64,000 bases of DNA from Rhodanobacteraceae bacterium (GTDB lineage Bacteria; Acidobacteriota; Terriglobia; Terriglobales; Acidobacteriaceae), in NCBI GenBank assembly GCA_025350865.1, contig JANXWZ010000238.1, positions 80,453-144,452 on the forward strand, given 5' to 3'. Position 1 is the first letter of the stretch; the number at the start of each line of letters is the position of its first letter. Positions 49,690 to 59,792 of the stretch are shown one piece after another. Both the position numbers and the translations under genes were made by a program. Below the pieces are notes generated by a model, which was not told where the DNA came from, did no database searches, and saw nothing but the letters and a program-made list of their open reading frames with translations.

Positions 49690-49994
49690 CTTGCTGTGGT
49701 TTGATGGGCCGTGCTGCGTGTGGGGACGAGGTTCGCGAACTGTTGCATGACGGTTGTCCGACGGCTTGCCTTGGTGACTATCCGTTTTTCTATGTGAACG
49801 TGTTTACCGCGCACACGAATGTGGGGTTCTTGCAAGGCGCGGGGCTGCCTGACCCGGCTCGACTGTTGCGGGGGAATGGCAAGTTCATGCGGCATGTGAA
49901 GCTGCGGCCGGGGGGAGGCTTGCGATGATGCGGCGGTGCGGCGGCTGATTGAGGCGGCTTATGCGGATATGAAAGCGCGGGTTGAGAACGGGTA
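49690..49994 (+). pseudogene. Decayed DUF1801-type protein gene (frameshifted remnant)
   Basis: GDYPFFYVNVFTAHTNVGFLQGAGLPDPARLLRGNGKFMRHVKLRPGGGL, then another frame from 49924: DDAAVRRLIEAAYADMKARVENG*. Confidence 0.75.
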
Positions 49995-50091
49995 GGGCCG
50001 AGGCGGCATAAGCGCACATGGGCGCCTTCGACTGCGGTTGTCGCAGCGCGACGACCTTCGCTCAGGATGCCAGTCTAGTTCGGAAATCGAG

Positions 50092-52404
50092 TCAGGGTTT
50101 GCAGGTTGGCGTGATGTCGTACTGGGCTTCGCACTTGCCCAAGAGAAAGCCGTCGAACCAACTGATGATGTGGTCGAGGCGCTCTACGCGGTGCCAGGGT
50201 TCGCCGGAGCGGGAGAGTTCGTGGCTTTCACGCGGGAAGCGGATCATGACGGTGGGAATCTTCTTGTATTTGAGGGCGCGGAAGAAGTCTTCGCCGCCGC
50301 TGCCGGGGGGTGTGCGATAGTCGGCGTCACCCAGGATGAACATCATTGGCGTCTTGATGTTGTTCACGAAGGTGATTGGCGAGTGTGCCTTGTAGAGCTC
50401 GACGTTATCGAAGGGCGGCGACTTGGGTTCGAAGCTCTGGTGGAAGCTCATGGCGTCAGCCGTGTACCACCAGTTGGCCCAGTCGGTGATGTCACGCTGT
50501 GCGACTGCGGCCTTGAAGCGATTCGTCTGGGTGACGACCCAATCGGTGAGCAGACCGCCGCCGGAACCGCCGGTGACGCCGATCCTGGCGGGGTCGGCCC
50601 AGCCATTGGCTACGATGGCGTCGACGGTGTCCATGAGATCGTGGAAGTCGTCACCCGGGTAGTTGTTCTCAATGATGGTGGCGAAGTTCTGGCCGTACGT
50701 GGTGGATCCGCGCGGGTTGGGATAGTCGACGACGTAGCCCTTGGCGGCCATCACGAGCATCTCGTGGTCAAAGACCCAGCCGTATGCGGAGTGAGGGCCG
50801 CCATGGATGTTGAGAATGAGGGGATAGGGCTTGGCAGGCTTGTCGGGGGAAGAGGCGTCCTTGACCGTGACGTTGGGAAAATCGGGTGGGAGTTGAACGA
50901 AAGTATCGATGGAAGTGAAGGGGATGTCCTTCTCATGCACGGTCGGGGTGACCTTCAGCTCGACGGGCATTCTGAGGTCCAGCTGAGAGAAGAGGGCTTC
51001 GTTGACGTGTGTGATCTGAGTCTGATTGCCTGGCCGGGGCGTTGCGGGTGCGGGGCCCGAAGCGGGGCCTCCAGGCTCAACTGCCGGGTCGATCTTGAAA
51101 AGATCGCCGAGCAGGATTGGGTTGGAGATGAGGGCGTAGATGGCTTTCTGGTCGGGCGTGGAGGCAAAGCTGAGGACAGCCTGGCGGCGCGCGGAGAGCT
51201 GAGCCACCTCGCCGGATGAGGAATCGACGGAGAGGATGATGGCCGAGCCGCGAGAGCCGGCTACGTCCAGCAAGTGGGAGGAGTCTGCGCTCCATAGGAT
51301 GCCGCCGCGCCCGCCGCCGCGAGGTGCGGTGTTGTCACCGCCGACGCCGGAGCCCATCTCGAAGGCTTTGAATGCTGTGAGGTTTTTCGGCTCTTTCGTG
51401 ATGGAGGGTGCGTCGCCAGCCCAGTCAATATCGACAGTCCAGAGGTCGACTTCTGCGTGGCTGATGGCCTTGGCGCCTTCGGTGGCGGCGTGGAAGGCGA
51501 GGTGCTTGCCGTCCGGCGAAAGGGCGATGCCGCGAGCCTGGGGCTTCATCTCGTGGGTAAGCGTGGCGGTCGGGATGTCCTTGGGATGGCTGGCGGCAGT
51601 GGATGGCTTGAAGGCATAGAGGGTGTTGTGGGGGAACTCTTCGAAGATGGCTTCGTCGACCGTGGCCTTGGTGAGCATGACCCAGCCATCCTTCGACCAG
51701 AGGTAGTCTTCGACGCCGAAACGCCCGCCGGTGAGCTGCCACGCGCCGTCCTGCGTGCCATCGGGTTTTGGCAGGAAGACCATGTAAAGCTGCGGCACGA
51801 AGCTGGGGTCGAGATTGCCCTCGCCATTGAAGCGGTAGATGGCGCGGTTGACGATGCGTACGTCGGAGACGTGGGCGTCGTCTCCGGTGGCGCGGGCCTT
51901 TATAGCGGCTTCGAGGCGGACCTTGGCGGGGTCCTGCGGGGTGGATGAAAGGACCGTCAGGGCAGCTCCGTCCGGAGCCCACTGCGGTGACGTGGCTCCT
52001 TTGGACAGCTCGGTAATCTTGACAGGGTTGGCGTTGGGAGACGCGGCCATGACGAAGAGCTGGGGCGGCGACGGTGGGGTGCCGGGGCGCTCGACAGCGC
52101 GGATGAAGGCGATGTGTTTGCCATCAGGCGACCAGCGCGGGGAGGTGTCGCGGGTACCGGGGGTGAGCAGCTGCGGGGTCGCGTTGGGGGTGGTCAGGTC
52201 GAGCAGATAGAGGGTGGTCTGGTAGCCGGCATGATCGGGTGTGACGCTTGCCTGCACGAAGCAAATGGTGGAGCCCGAGGGCGAGAGCTGCGTGTCGCCG
52301 ACCCAGTTGAACGCGAAGAGATCCTTGTCGGTAATGGGGCGCTTGGTTTGCGCGGCAGCGAAGGAAGCGGCGAGGATAAGAGCAAAGGCGGCGAGACGGC
52401 GCAT
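50092..52404 (-). CDS. Secreted S9-family prolyl oligopeptidase/acylaminoacyl peptidase
   Basis: LILNIHGGPHSAYGWVFDHEMLVMAAKGYVVDYPNPRGSTTYGQ...RIGVTGGSGGGLLTDWVV. Confidence 0.95.
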   Translation of the reverse strand: MRRLAAFALILAASFAAAQTKRPITDKDLFAFNWVGDTQLSPSGSTICFVQASVTPDHAGYQTTLYLLDLTTPNATPQLLTPGTRDTSPRWSPDGKHIAFIRAVERPGTPPSPPQLFVMAASPNANPVKITELSKGATSPQWAPDGAALTVLSSTPQDPAKVRLEAAIKARATGDDAHVSDVRIVNRAIYRFNGEGNLDPSFVPQLYMVFLPKPDGTQDGAWQLTGGRFGVEDYLWSKDGWVMLTKATVDEAIFEEFPHNTLYAFKPSTAASHPKDIPTATLTHEMKPQARGIALSPDGKHLAFHAATEGAKAISHAEVDLWTVDIDWAGDAPSITKEPKNLTAFKAFEMGSGVGGDNTAPRGGGRGGILWSADSSHLLDVAGSRGSAIILSVDSSSGEVAQLSARRQAVLSFASTPDQKAIYALISNPILLGDLFKIDPAVEPGGPASGPAPATPRPGNQTQITHVNEALFSQLDLRMPVELKVTPTVHEKDIPFTSIDTFVQLPPDFPNVTVKDASSPDKPAKPYPLILNIHGGPHSAYGWVFDHEMLVMAAKGYVVDYPNPRGSTTYGQNFATIIENNYPGDDFHDLMDTVDAIVANGWADPARIGVTGGSGGGLLTDWVVTQTNRFKAAVAQRDITDWANWWYTADAMSFHQSFEPKSPPFDNVELYKAHSPITFVNNIKTPMMFILGDADYRTPPGSGGEDFFRALKYKKIPTVMIRFPRESHELSRSGEPWHRVERLDHIISWFDGFLLGKCEAQYDITPTCKP

Positions 52405-52484
52405 GGAACCTCGGACGGATAAGCTTAGGAGTTAAATCAACATACCACCCTGGCTTGAGTCGATGTTCGAAGGAAGCGAATCCA

Positions 52485-53531
52485 ATGGCAATGGAAATTG
52501 GTGTCGATAGTTTCGCAGCGGTAGGGAAGAATCCGATTACGGGCGTGTCTGTGTCTCCCGTGGAGCGGATTCAGAGTCTTCTCGAAGAGATTGAAGTTGC
52601 GGACCAGGTGGGGCTGGATGCGTTCGGGCTGGGCGAGCATCATCGAGCGGAGTTTCTGGATTCGGCTCCGGCGGTGATCCTGGCGGCAGCTGCGGCGCGG
52701 ACGACGCAGATTCGGCTGAGCAGCGCGGTGACCGTGCTCAGCGCGGCGGACCCGGTCCGGGTATTTCAGGAGTTTGCAACGCTGGATTTGATCTCCGGGG
52801 GCCGGGCGGAGATCGTAGCGGGCCGAGGCTCATTTATCGAGAGCTTTCCGCTCTTCGGTTTGAAGCTCGAGGACTACGACTCGCTGTTTGTAGAGAAGCT
52901 GGATTTACTGCTGAAGTTGAGGGACAGCAACAATGTCCACTGGGAAGGCAAGCATCGGGCTGCGCTGACGGGACAGGGCGTCTACCCGCGGCCGCTGCAG
53001 GCGAAGATGCCGATCTGGTTGGGAGTGGGCGGGACGCCGGAATCGTTTGTGCGGGCCGGGATGCTGGGTCTGCCGTTGATGATCGCAATCATCGGCGGCG
53101 AGCCGCACCGGTTTCGGCCGCTGGTCGATTTGTATAAGCACGCGGGCATGGGTGCGGGGCACAAGGCGGACGATCTGAAGGTCGGGATCCACGCGCTGGG
53201 CTATGTCGCGGAGAACGACCAGCAGGCGGCGGATGACTTCTTCCCGGGCTACGCGCAGGCATTTACGGAGATCGGTAAGGAACGCGGGTGGCCACCCGTC
53301 ACACGGAGGCAGTTTGACTCGCTGCTGACGGATAGCGGCGCGCTGATCGTGGGTGGGCCGGAGACGGTGATTAAAAAGGTGAAGCATTACGACGAAGTGC
53401 TCGGCGGGGTCGCGCGACTGGACTTCCAGATGAGCGTGGCTAGTTTGTCGAAGGAGATGTTGTTGCGGTCTACGCGGCTGCTGGGGGAGTCGGTGCGACC
53501 GGCGTTTGTGGCTGGGCAACGCAAGGCGTAA
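52485..53531 (+). CDS. LLM-class (luciferase-like) flavin-dependent oxidoreductase
   Basis: EVADQVGLDAFGLGEHHRAEFLDSAPAVILAAAAARTTQIRLSSAVTVLSAADPVRVFQEFATLDLISGGRAEIVAGRG. Confidence 0.95.
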   Translation: MAMEIGVDSFAAVGKNPITGVSVSPVERIQSLLEEIEVADQVGLDAFGLGEHHRAEFLDSAPAVILAAAAARTTQIRLSSAVTVLSAADPVRVFQEFATLDLISGGRAEIVAGRGSFIESFPLFGLKLEDYDSLFVEKLDLLLKLRDSNNVHWEGKHRAALTGQGVYPRPLQAKMPIWLGVGGTPESFVRAGMLGLPLMIAIIGGEPHRFRPLVDLYKHAGMGAGHKADDLKVGIHALGYVAENDQQAADDFFPGYAQAFTEIGKERGWPPVTRRQFDSLLTDSGALIVGGPETVIKKVKHYDEVLGGVARLDFQMSVASLSKEMLLRSTRLLGESVRPAFVAGQRKA

Positions 53532-53584
53532 CGGGGATAAGAAGGATAAAGGCGGGATAGGAGCGGAGCAAGTATAGTGTCGCA

Positions 53585-54017
53585 ATGACGCTATCTGGTC
53601 TGCCTGCTCGTATTGCTTATGCAGTCGTCGCGTTTCCACTAGGTGGAGCGACGGGCTTCTATCTTGGAATTCCGCTGTCGATCAAGCTTTCAAAGTTCCT
53701 TGTTGATGCACCCGAGTATGTCCGGCTTCGGAGTCTTTGTGACGGCGTTGGCGTGGGGAATGACAATCGCCGTCACAGCAACTTTGGTTGCATTGACCCT
53801 GCCTTGGAGCCGCGCTGTAAGGACCGAGGGTAAGTTGCGGCGCGGCATATTTTCGAGCGTCATCACTGGTCTAGCATTCCTTGATTTCGTTGGGATGGGA
53901 CATGCCCTCATCTTCGCCATTGGACTTACGGTATGGATTGGCACAGTCTTCTATTTCACCCTTGTACTGAAGGGAGTTCGGGATCAGGTGACGGCGAGCT
54001 CATACAAGATAGCGTAG
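53585..54017 (+). pseudogene. Small polytopic membrane protein with an apparent frameshift at the CCC run 53711-53713
   Basis: MTLSGLPARIAYAVVAFPLGGATGFYLGIPLSIKLSKFLVDAP | SMSGFGVFVTALAWGMTIAVTATLVALTLPWS... Confidence 0.6.
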
Positions 54018-54084
54018 CTAAAAATGCAGCTACTGAGATTATGGCTTCGACAGAATGACCCCTTCTCCTTCTCCGGAGTGAGAG

Positions 54085-55509
54085 TCAATCTCGATTCCGC
54101 TTCTTGATCTCCACATTCAGCCGCTTGATCTTCTGATTCAGCGTACTTAGCGGAATCTTGAAGTACTCCGCAGCTTCAGTCTGGTTCCAGTGGCAGCGTT
54201 CGAGACGGTCGGCAATGATCCGTCGTTCGATCTCTTCCATAACGTCGAACAGCGAAGCGTCTGGCCGATGATCAAGAACCGAAGCCGAGTATGTTGTGCC
54301 CGTAAGCTGGGACGGGAGCAAGTCCGGCGTAATGGTACGGGTCGTAGCGAGGACTACGCCGCGCTCCATGGCATTCTCGAGTTCGCGCACGTTGCCGGGC
54401 CACTCATAGTCCATCAGGACGCGCAGTGCCTCGGGTGATAACGACGGGGCTTCGGTTGAGTTCTCGTTCGCGTAAAACCGCAGGAAATGCTGGGCGAGCA
54501 ACGGGACGTCTTCGCGGCGCTGGCGGAGCGGCGGCAGCTCGAGCGAGATGACGTTGAGGCGATAGAAGAGGTCTTCGCGGAAGCGGCCATCTTTGACGGC
54601 CTGCTGCAGGTTGACGTTGGTGGCGGCCACGATGCGGACGTCGACCTGGATTTCCTGGGTGCCGCCGAGGTGCATGAAGCGGCGGTCTTGCAGGACGCGC
54701 AGAATCTTGGCCTGCATATCCATGGACATGGTGCCTATCTCGTCGAGGAAGAGCGTGCCGCCGTTGGCGACCTCGAACAGACCCTTCTTGGCGTTGATGG
54801 CCGAGGTAAAGGCTCCCTTAACGTGGCCGAAGAGCGAGGACTCGAGCAGGTCGGAGGGGATAGCACCGGTGTTTACGGCGACGAAGGCGCGGTCGCGGCG
54901 TGGGCTGTTCTGGTGAATTGCCTTGGCGATCAGTTCCTTGCCGGTACCGGACTCGCCCTGGATGAGGATGGTGGAGCGAGATGGGGCTACCTGCGCGACC
55001 GTGTCGAAGAGGCGCAGCATAGGCTCGGATTTGCCGATGATGTTTTCGAAGTTGTAACGCTGCTTGAGGACCCGCTTGAGCTGGATGACCTCGGCCTCGG
55101 CGCGGTGGCGGGCGATGGCGGAGCGAATGTCGGCGAGCAGCTTCTCGTTGTCCCAGGGCTTCTGGATGAAGTTCTCTGCTCCCGCGCGGACTGCATCCAC
55201 CACGTTGCCCACAGTCCCGAAGGCGGTGATCATGATGACCGGCAAATTGGGGTGCATGGCAGTGATGCGAGGCAGCAGATCGATGCCGGATTCACCTGGC
55301 AGTGCGAGGTCGAGCAGCAGGAGATCAAACTCGTCGTGCGACAGAATGTCCAGGCCCTTGGCACCGTCGGGAGCGAGCGTGACATCGAACCCTTCCAACG
55401 TCAACAGGGTGTCGAGAGACTCGCGGATGCTGGGCTCGTCGTCGATGATGAGCAGCCGCGCGGTTGTGGCAGCAGCTGAAGGTGGGGCGAGGGTGGCGGT
55501 TGCGGACAT
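54085..55509 (-). CDS. NtrC-family sigma-54-dependent response regulator
   Basis: Receiver LLIIDDEPSIRESLDTLL; AAA+ ILIQGESGTGKELIAKAIH, GAFTSA; C-terminal HTH NQTEAAEYFKIPLSTLNQKIKRL. Confidence 0.97.
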   Translation of the reverse strand: MSATATLAPPSAAATTARLLIIDDEPSIRESLDTLLTLEGFDVTLAPDGAKGLDILSHDEFDLLLLDLALPGESGIDLLPRITAMHPNLPVIMITAFGTVGNVVDAVRAGAENFIQKPWDNEKLLADIRSAIARHRAEAEVIQLKRVLKQRYNFENIIGKSEPMLRLFDTVAQVAPSRSTILIQGESGTGKELIAKAIHQNSPRRDRAFVAVNTGAIPSDLLESSLFGHVKGAFTSAINAKKGLFEVANGGTLFLDEIGTMSMDMQAKILRVLQDRRFMHLGGTQEIQVDVRIVAATNVNLQQAVKDGRFREDLFYRLNVISLELPPLRQRREDVPLLAQHFLRFYANENSTEAPSLSPEALRVLMDYEWPGNVRELENAMERGVVLATTRTITPDLLPSQLTGTTYSASVLDHRPDASLFDVMEEIERRIIADRLERCHWNQTEAAEYFKIPLSTLNQKIKRLNVEIKKRNRD

Positions 55510-55574
55510 TATGGCTACATACCTGCTTTTGGGACGAAAGGTTCCAACTGTTTTGACTGGGTCTGCAGGAGAAA

Positions 55575-58538
55575 CTAAACGACTCCCACAGGCTGGCCGA
55601 CGGTTACTGCGGGTATCTCAAGGCGGAAGGTCGTGCCCTCGCCGGGTGTGCTGTCTACGGTGATCTTGCCGCCGTGTTCCTGCAGGATGCCATAGCTGAC
55701 CGCAAGACCGAGGCCGGTCCCCTTGTGTTGGCCGGGCTGCGGGTTGGTCTTGGTAGTGAAGAAAGGGTCGAAGATGCGATGCAGGTTGGCAGGGTCGATG
55801 CCAGCGCCGGAGTCGGCGATCTCGACGATGGACTGGTTGTCCAACGTATAGGTGCGGATGCGGATGAGCGAGTCCGGCGCGCCGTGCATGGCGTCACGGG
55901 CGTTGAGCATCAGGTTGAGGATGACCTGCTGTAGCTTGCCTTGACTCCCCTTGACCGGGGCAAGGTCGCTTTCAAGGTCTGTTTCGATGCGGATCCGGGC
56001 CGTCTTGAACTGGTGCTCGAGCAGGATGGCGGAGTCGTGGACGAGCTGATTGAGGTCGATGCGGACGAACTCGGAGCCTGAGGTCCGGGAGAAGTTGAGC
56101 AGGCCATTCACGATCTCGGACGCGCGGAAGGTCTGTTGCGTAATTTTTTCGAGCACAGGAGATAGACGTGGGTCGTCGCGCAACTGTTTGCTGAGCATTT
56201 GGGTGTAGCTGGAGATGACGGCAAGCGGCGTATTCACTTCATGCGCGACGCCGGCGGCGAGCAGGCCAATGGACGAGAGCTTCTCGGACTGCGTCAGCTG
56301 GGCTTCCAGTTCGATCCTGTCGGTGATGTCGTCGATCAGAATGATGCGTCCTACGACATCGAAGCTGCGAGTCAGCAGCGGGGCAATCGCGATGTTGGCG
56401 ATGCGCGTCTCGCCGGTGGGCAGGGCGAGGCGGAACTTGTAGAGGTTGTGTGTCCCGTGCGCGGAGCCGTCGCCACGAATCGTTTCGAACCGGGCCATAA
56501 ATTCCGGCGGCAGAATGCTGGCGAGCGGCTGGCGCAGAGCTTCGGCGCGAGAGCGGGCGAAAAGGACTTCCATCTGGGCGTTCCAGCTCTCGATGCGGTC
56601 GTCGAGGTCGACTGCAAAGATGCCGATATTGATGGATTCGACAATGTTCTGGTTGAAGTCTTTGAGTTTTTCGAACTCGTTGATCTTCGACTCCAGGCGA
56701 CGGTAAAGCTGTGCATTCTGGATCGCGATACCGATGTAGCCGGCGAGCGACTCCAGCACTTCCATGTCTTCGGATGACAGAAAATCGCCGTCATTAGTGC
56801 GGCCCAGACCGATAACGGCGACGGTGCGGGTTCCGGGACCCTGACGGTTGGCAACGCGACACGGGAGGTAATAGTTCAGGTCAAGGCGGCCGGCCGTGAG
56901 GCGCTGGGCGTCCGGCAGGCGGAGGGCCTGCTGCGGATTCTCGAGGAATAGATGGGTGTTTGCGCCAGGGGAGTCGAAGTCAAGAAAGTCGAGGTCGAGC
57001 GTGGGGCGGAAAGCTCCGGGGCTGCTGTTGTGCAGGACGCCGAGACCGTGTGAGGCGACCAGTTCGAACTCAGGGCTGGAGTGGCGGGGGAGTTCCGACT
57101 CGGACTCGGCTGCGAGGAAGACCGCAAGCCGCGTGACTAACAGTGTCTGCGGCAGGCGCACGACGATGGAGTCGACCAGCGCGCGCAGATCGGTCTGCGA
57201 GTTGAGCGATCGGCCAAAGTCGATCAGAGTCTCCTGGTAATCGAAGCGCTTCTGCTCGAAGACGCGGTCGACGCGGGCCTGGATAGCGCGCTTGAGTGGG
57301 TCGAAGATGAGGCTGGTTGCAACGATAGCCGCCAGCAGGCCCCATACACGCAGGTTCGGGAGCCGAGTGTGGACGAACGACGCCGAAAACGCGACGATGC
57401 CGAAGTAAACCCCGACCAGAGCGGCCGTCGCAAGTGTGTACGCTACGCCGCGCTTGAAGATGAGATCGACGTCCATCAAACGATAGCGGACGATAGCCCA
57501 CGAGAAGGTAAGCGGTAGAAATACAAGCGCCAGCCGAACGAGATTAGCGAAGAGCGACGGGACGGCAATATCCGCCAGGAAGGGAATGACGTACAGCAGC
57601 GTAAATGGGACGACCGCAAGAAGGGTCCCACGGGTGAGCCATTTCAGCTGCTGGCGCTGCAGCGGGAATTCGCTGCGGCGGGCCCGGATATAGAAGATAG
57701 CCGCGGCCCAGACGTAGCAGATGGCCATATAGCCAAGTGCGATCTTGTCCAGCCGGTGTTTCAGCGTCTCGGTGGCGGACCATAGGACGATGGCAACAAC
57801 CTGCAGGCCGACGAGGTAAATGGCTGGCAGATAAACCAGCACGGCGAGGATCGCTGCACGGCGGCGGTTCGAAACGGGGCGTGGCTCTGGTAGCGAATCG
57901 GAGAAGCTGAACGCAAAATGAAGGAAGAGCGCCGGTTGGAGGGCAGATGCCACGATCCCGCACCAGTAAATGATCCAGTCGAGGGTGTCGAACTGGCCGC
58001 TGTAACGGAAGGCATACAGAACGAACGAGGCGAGGCAAAAGACAAAGAAGTGGGTGGATTTGGGGGCGGTCCAGCGGCGGAAGAGGACATAAAGACCGAT
58101 GAGGAGGTACACCAACGCGATCAGGCGTAGACCGTAATTAATGGAGCGGTCCGTGAGTTCGAGATACACCTGGACCGGGAAATGGGTTGAGTTCGGCTGT
58201 AACTGGCAGTGAGTTGCCGGTCGTGCGATGGCGTAGACCGCCTTGCCGTAAGTGCCGACACGGAAGATCTGTCGGGTAAAGGCTGATACGCGCGGTGTAG
58301 CGTGCTCGTCTACCGATTGGAGGATATCGCCGACACGAATTCCGGCACGTTGTCCGGGGGAGTCGGAGGGAACTTGCTGGGCGCACAGGCCGCCCGGGAC
58401 TTCAGTCCACCAGATGCCGTCGGTGGGTACGCTGTAGCCTGCTTCGGCCGACACGTTCAGACCAGCAAGGACACACGCGGCCAGCGTGAACGCAGCCAGT
58501 GCGACGGCGAGAATACGCGTTTGGAAGGCATCTTTCAT
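55575..58538 (-). CDS. Large membrane sensor histidine kinase (PDZ-like, multi-TM, GAF-like, PAS-like, HisKA/HATPase)
   Basis: CAQQVPSDSPGQRAGIRVGDILQSVDE; H-box GVAHEVNTPLAVISSYTQML; N/G boxes NLMLNARDAM, DSGAGIDPANLHRIFDPFFTTK. Confidence 0.93.
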   Translation of the reverse strand: MKDAFQTRILAVALAAFTLAACVLAGLNVSAEAGYSVPTDGIWWTEVPGGLCAQQVPSDSPGQRAGIRVGDILQSVDEHATPRVSAFTRQIFRVGTYGKAVYAIARPATHCQLQPNSTHFPVQVYLELTDRSINYGLRLIALVYLLIGLYVLFRRWTAPKSTHFFVFCLASFVLYAFRYSGQFDTLDWIIYWCGIVASALQPALFLHFAFSFSDSLPEPRPVSNRRRAAILAVLVYLPAIYLVGLQVVAIVLWSATETLKHRLDKIALGYMAICYVWAAAIFYIRARRSEFPLQRQQLKWLTRGTLLAVVPFTLLYVIPFLADIAVPSLFANLVRLALVFLPLTFSWAIVRYRLMDVDLIFKRGVAYTLATAALVGVYFGIVAFSASFVHTRLPNLRVWGLLAAIVATSLIFDPLKRAIQARVDRVFEQKRFDYQETLIDFGRSLNSQTDLRALVDSIVVRLPQTLLVTRLAVFLAAESESELPRHSSPEFELVASHGLGVLHNSSPGAFRPTLDLDFLDFDSPGANTHLFLENPQQALRLPDAQRLTAGRLDLNYYLPCRVANRQGPGTRTVAVIGLGRTNDGDFLSSEDMEVLESLAGYIGIAIQNAQLYRRLESKINEFEKLKDFNQNIVESINIGIFAVDLDDRIESWNAQMEVLFARSRAEALRQPLASILPPEFMARFETIRGDGSAHGTHNLYKFRLALPTGETRIANIAIAPLLTRSFDVVGRIILIDDITDRIELEAQLTQSEKLSSIGLLAAGVAHEVNTPLAVISSYTQMLSKQLRDDPRLSPVLEKITQQTFRASEIVNGLLNFSRTSGSEFVRIDLNQLVHDSAILLEHQFKTARIRIETDLESDLAPVKGSQGKLQQVILNLMLNARDAMHGAPDSLIRIRTYTLDNQSIVEIADSGAGIDPANLHRIFDPFFTTKTNPQPGQHKGTGLGLAVSYGILQEHGGKITVDSTPGEGTTFRLEIPAVTVGQPVGVV

Positions 58539-58953
58539 GCGTGGACCAACGGACTGGTAAAGCCTCTTCTCAAGTCAATTCAAGCACGTTCGTGACCAAA
58601 CCGTATACCATTGGAATCAAGGAAGTTCTCGGCAAATCCTTCGAACCCTACAGTTATTCATAGCTTGTTGTGATTGGATGTATACGCTATCTCGTGAATA
58701 AAAGTTCCGAGAATTGCAGTGGTATCCCATCGATTCACGCATGTGAAACATTTTGAGCTACGTGCAGCAAGGATGGTCTTTTGGACCTACCGATCAGGGG
58801 TAGCGTCACCACGCTTGCCGTTGTTTGTTCAACCATGAGATTGTTGTGCGCGAGAATTTATCTCACTGTAATATGGGAGTCTAAACGGCATGCGGCGCTC
58901 GCTGCTGTGGTTTCCGAATCATTTGGGTCAAGTGCAGCAGGAGTCGAGGCAGG

Positions 58954-59790
58954 ATGAAACAGCGTTCGCGGATAACAGGCAGGACAATTTTGGTGCAGGG
59001 CGTTCGAGTTCACTATCAGCAGGCGGGTTCCGGGCCGGCACTGGTTATGGTGCATGGGATCGTCGGTTCGGCACAGAACTGGAATCGGAACGTTGAATTT
59101 CTCTCCCGCTTCCGTACAGTCTACGCGCTGGATATGGCGAACATGGGATCGTCGGAGCGCGTGAAGGGTCTAGACGCAAGTTTGGAGGCGTGTGCCGACC
59201 GTCTGGCGGCCTGGATGGAGGCCGTAGGCATCGAGAACGCGGATGTGGCGGGACACTCGCACGGTGGAGCTACTGCGATGATGATGGCTGCACGCCATCC
59301 GGAGCGCGTACGTCGCCTGATACTGTTTGCGCCGGCGAATCCGTTTTGCACTCTAGGCCACGCACAGATGCGCTTTTATGCAACGCGATTTGGTGCGTTG
59401 TTTGCCTGCCACGTAATTCCTCTGTTGCCGAAAATCATCTACCGCCGTTCGTTGGAGCGGATGTACGGCGACCCAAAGCGGATCGTCGAAGGCGTGCTAA
59501 ACGGATATTCGGATGGATTGGACCGGGACGCGATCGGTCATATTCTGGCGATCATGCGGCGCTGGACCGAAGATATGCGCCTGCTGCAGGCGGCTCTTCC
59601 GGAACTGGCTGGGATTCCGATGATGCTCTTCTGGGGTGACAAGGACCGTGCCGTGGCGCTGGGTTCCGGTAAAGTGCTGGCCGAGCGGCTTGGGGTTCCG
59701 CTGCATGTGGTTCCCAATGCGGGGCATATCGCATTTGAAGAGATGCCGGACATTTGTAATCCAATGCTGGGTGAGTGGCTTACGAACTAA
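58954..59790 (+). CDS. Alpha/beta hydrolase
   Basis: ALVMVHGIVGSAQNWNRNVEFLSR...ADVAGHSHGGATAMMMAARHPERV...GHIAFEEMPD. Confidence 0.92.
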   Translation: MKQRSRITGRTILVQGVRVHYQQAGSGPALVMVHGIVGSAQNWNRNVEFLSRFRTVYALDMANMGSSERVKGLDASLEACADRLAAWMEAVGIENADVAGHSHGGATAMMMAARHPERVRRLILFAPANPFCTLGHAQMRFYATRFGALFACHVIPLLPKIIYRRSLERMYGDPKRIVEGVLNGYSDGLDRDAIGHILAIMRRWTEDMRLLQAALPELAGIPMMLFWGDKDRAVALGSGKVLAERLGVPLHVVPNAGHIAFEEMPDICNPMLGEWLTN

Positions 59791-59792
59791 AC

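Noticed and set aside
50038-51219. 393-aa plus-strand ORF opposite the S9 peptidase
   Set aside because: Shadow ORF on the reverse of a clear peptidase.
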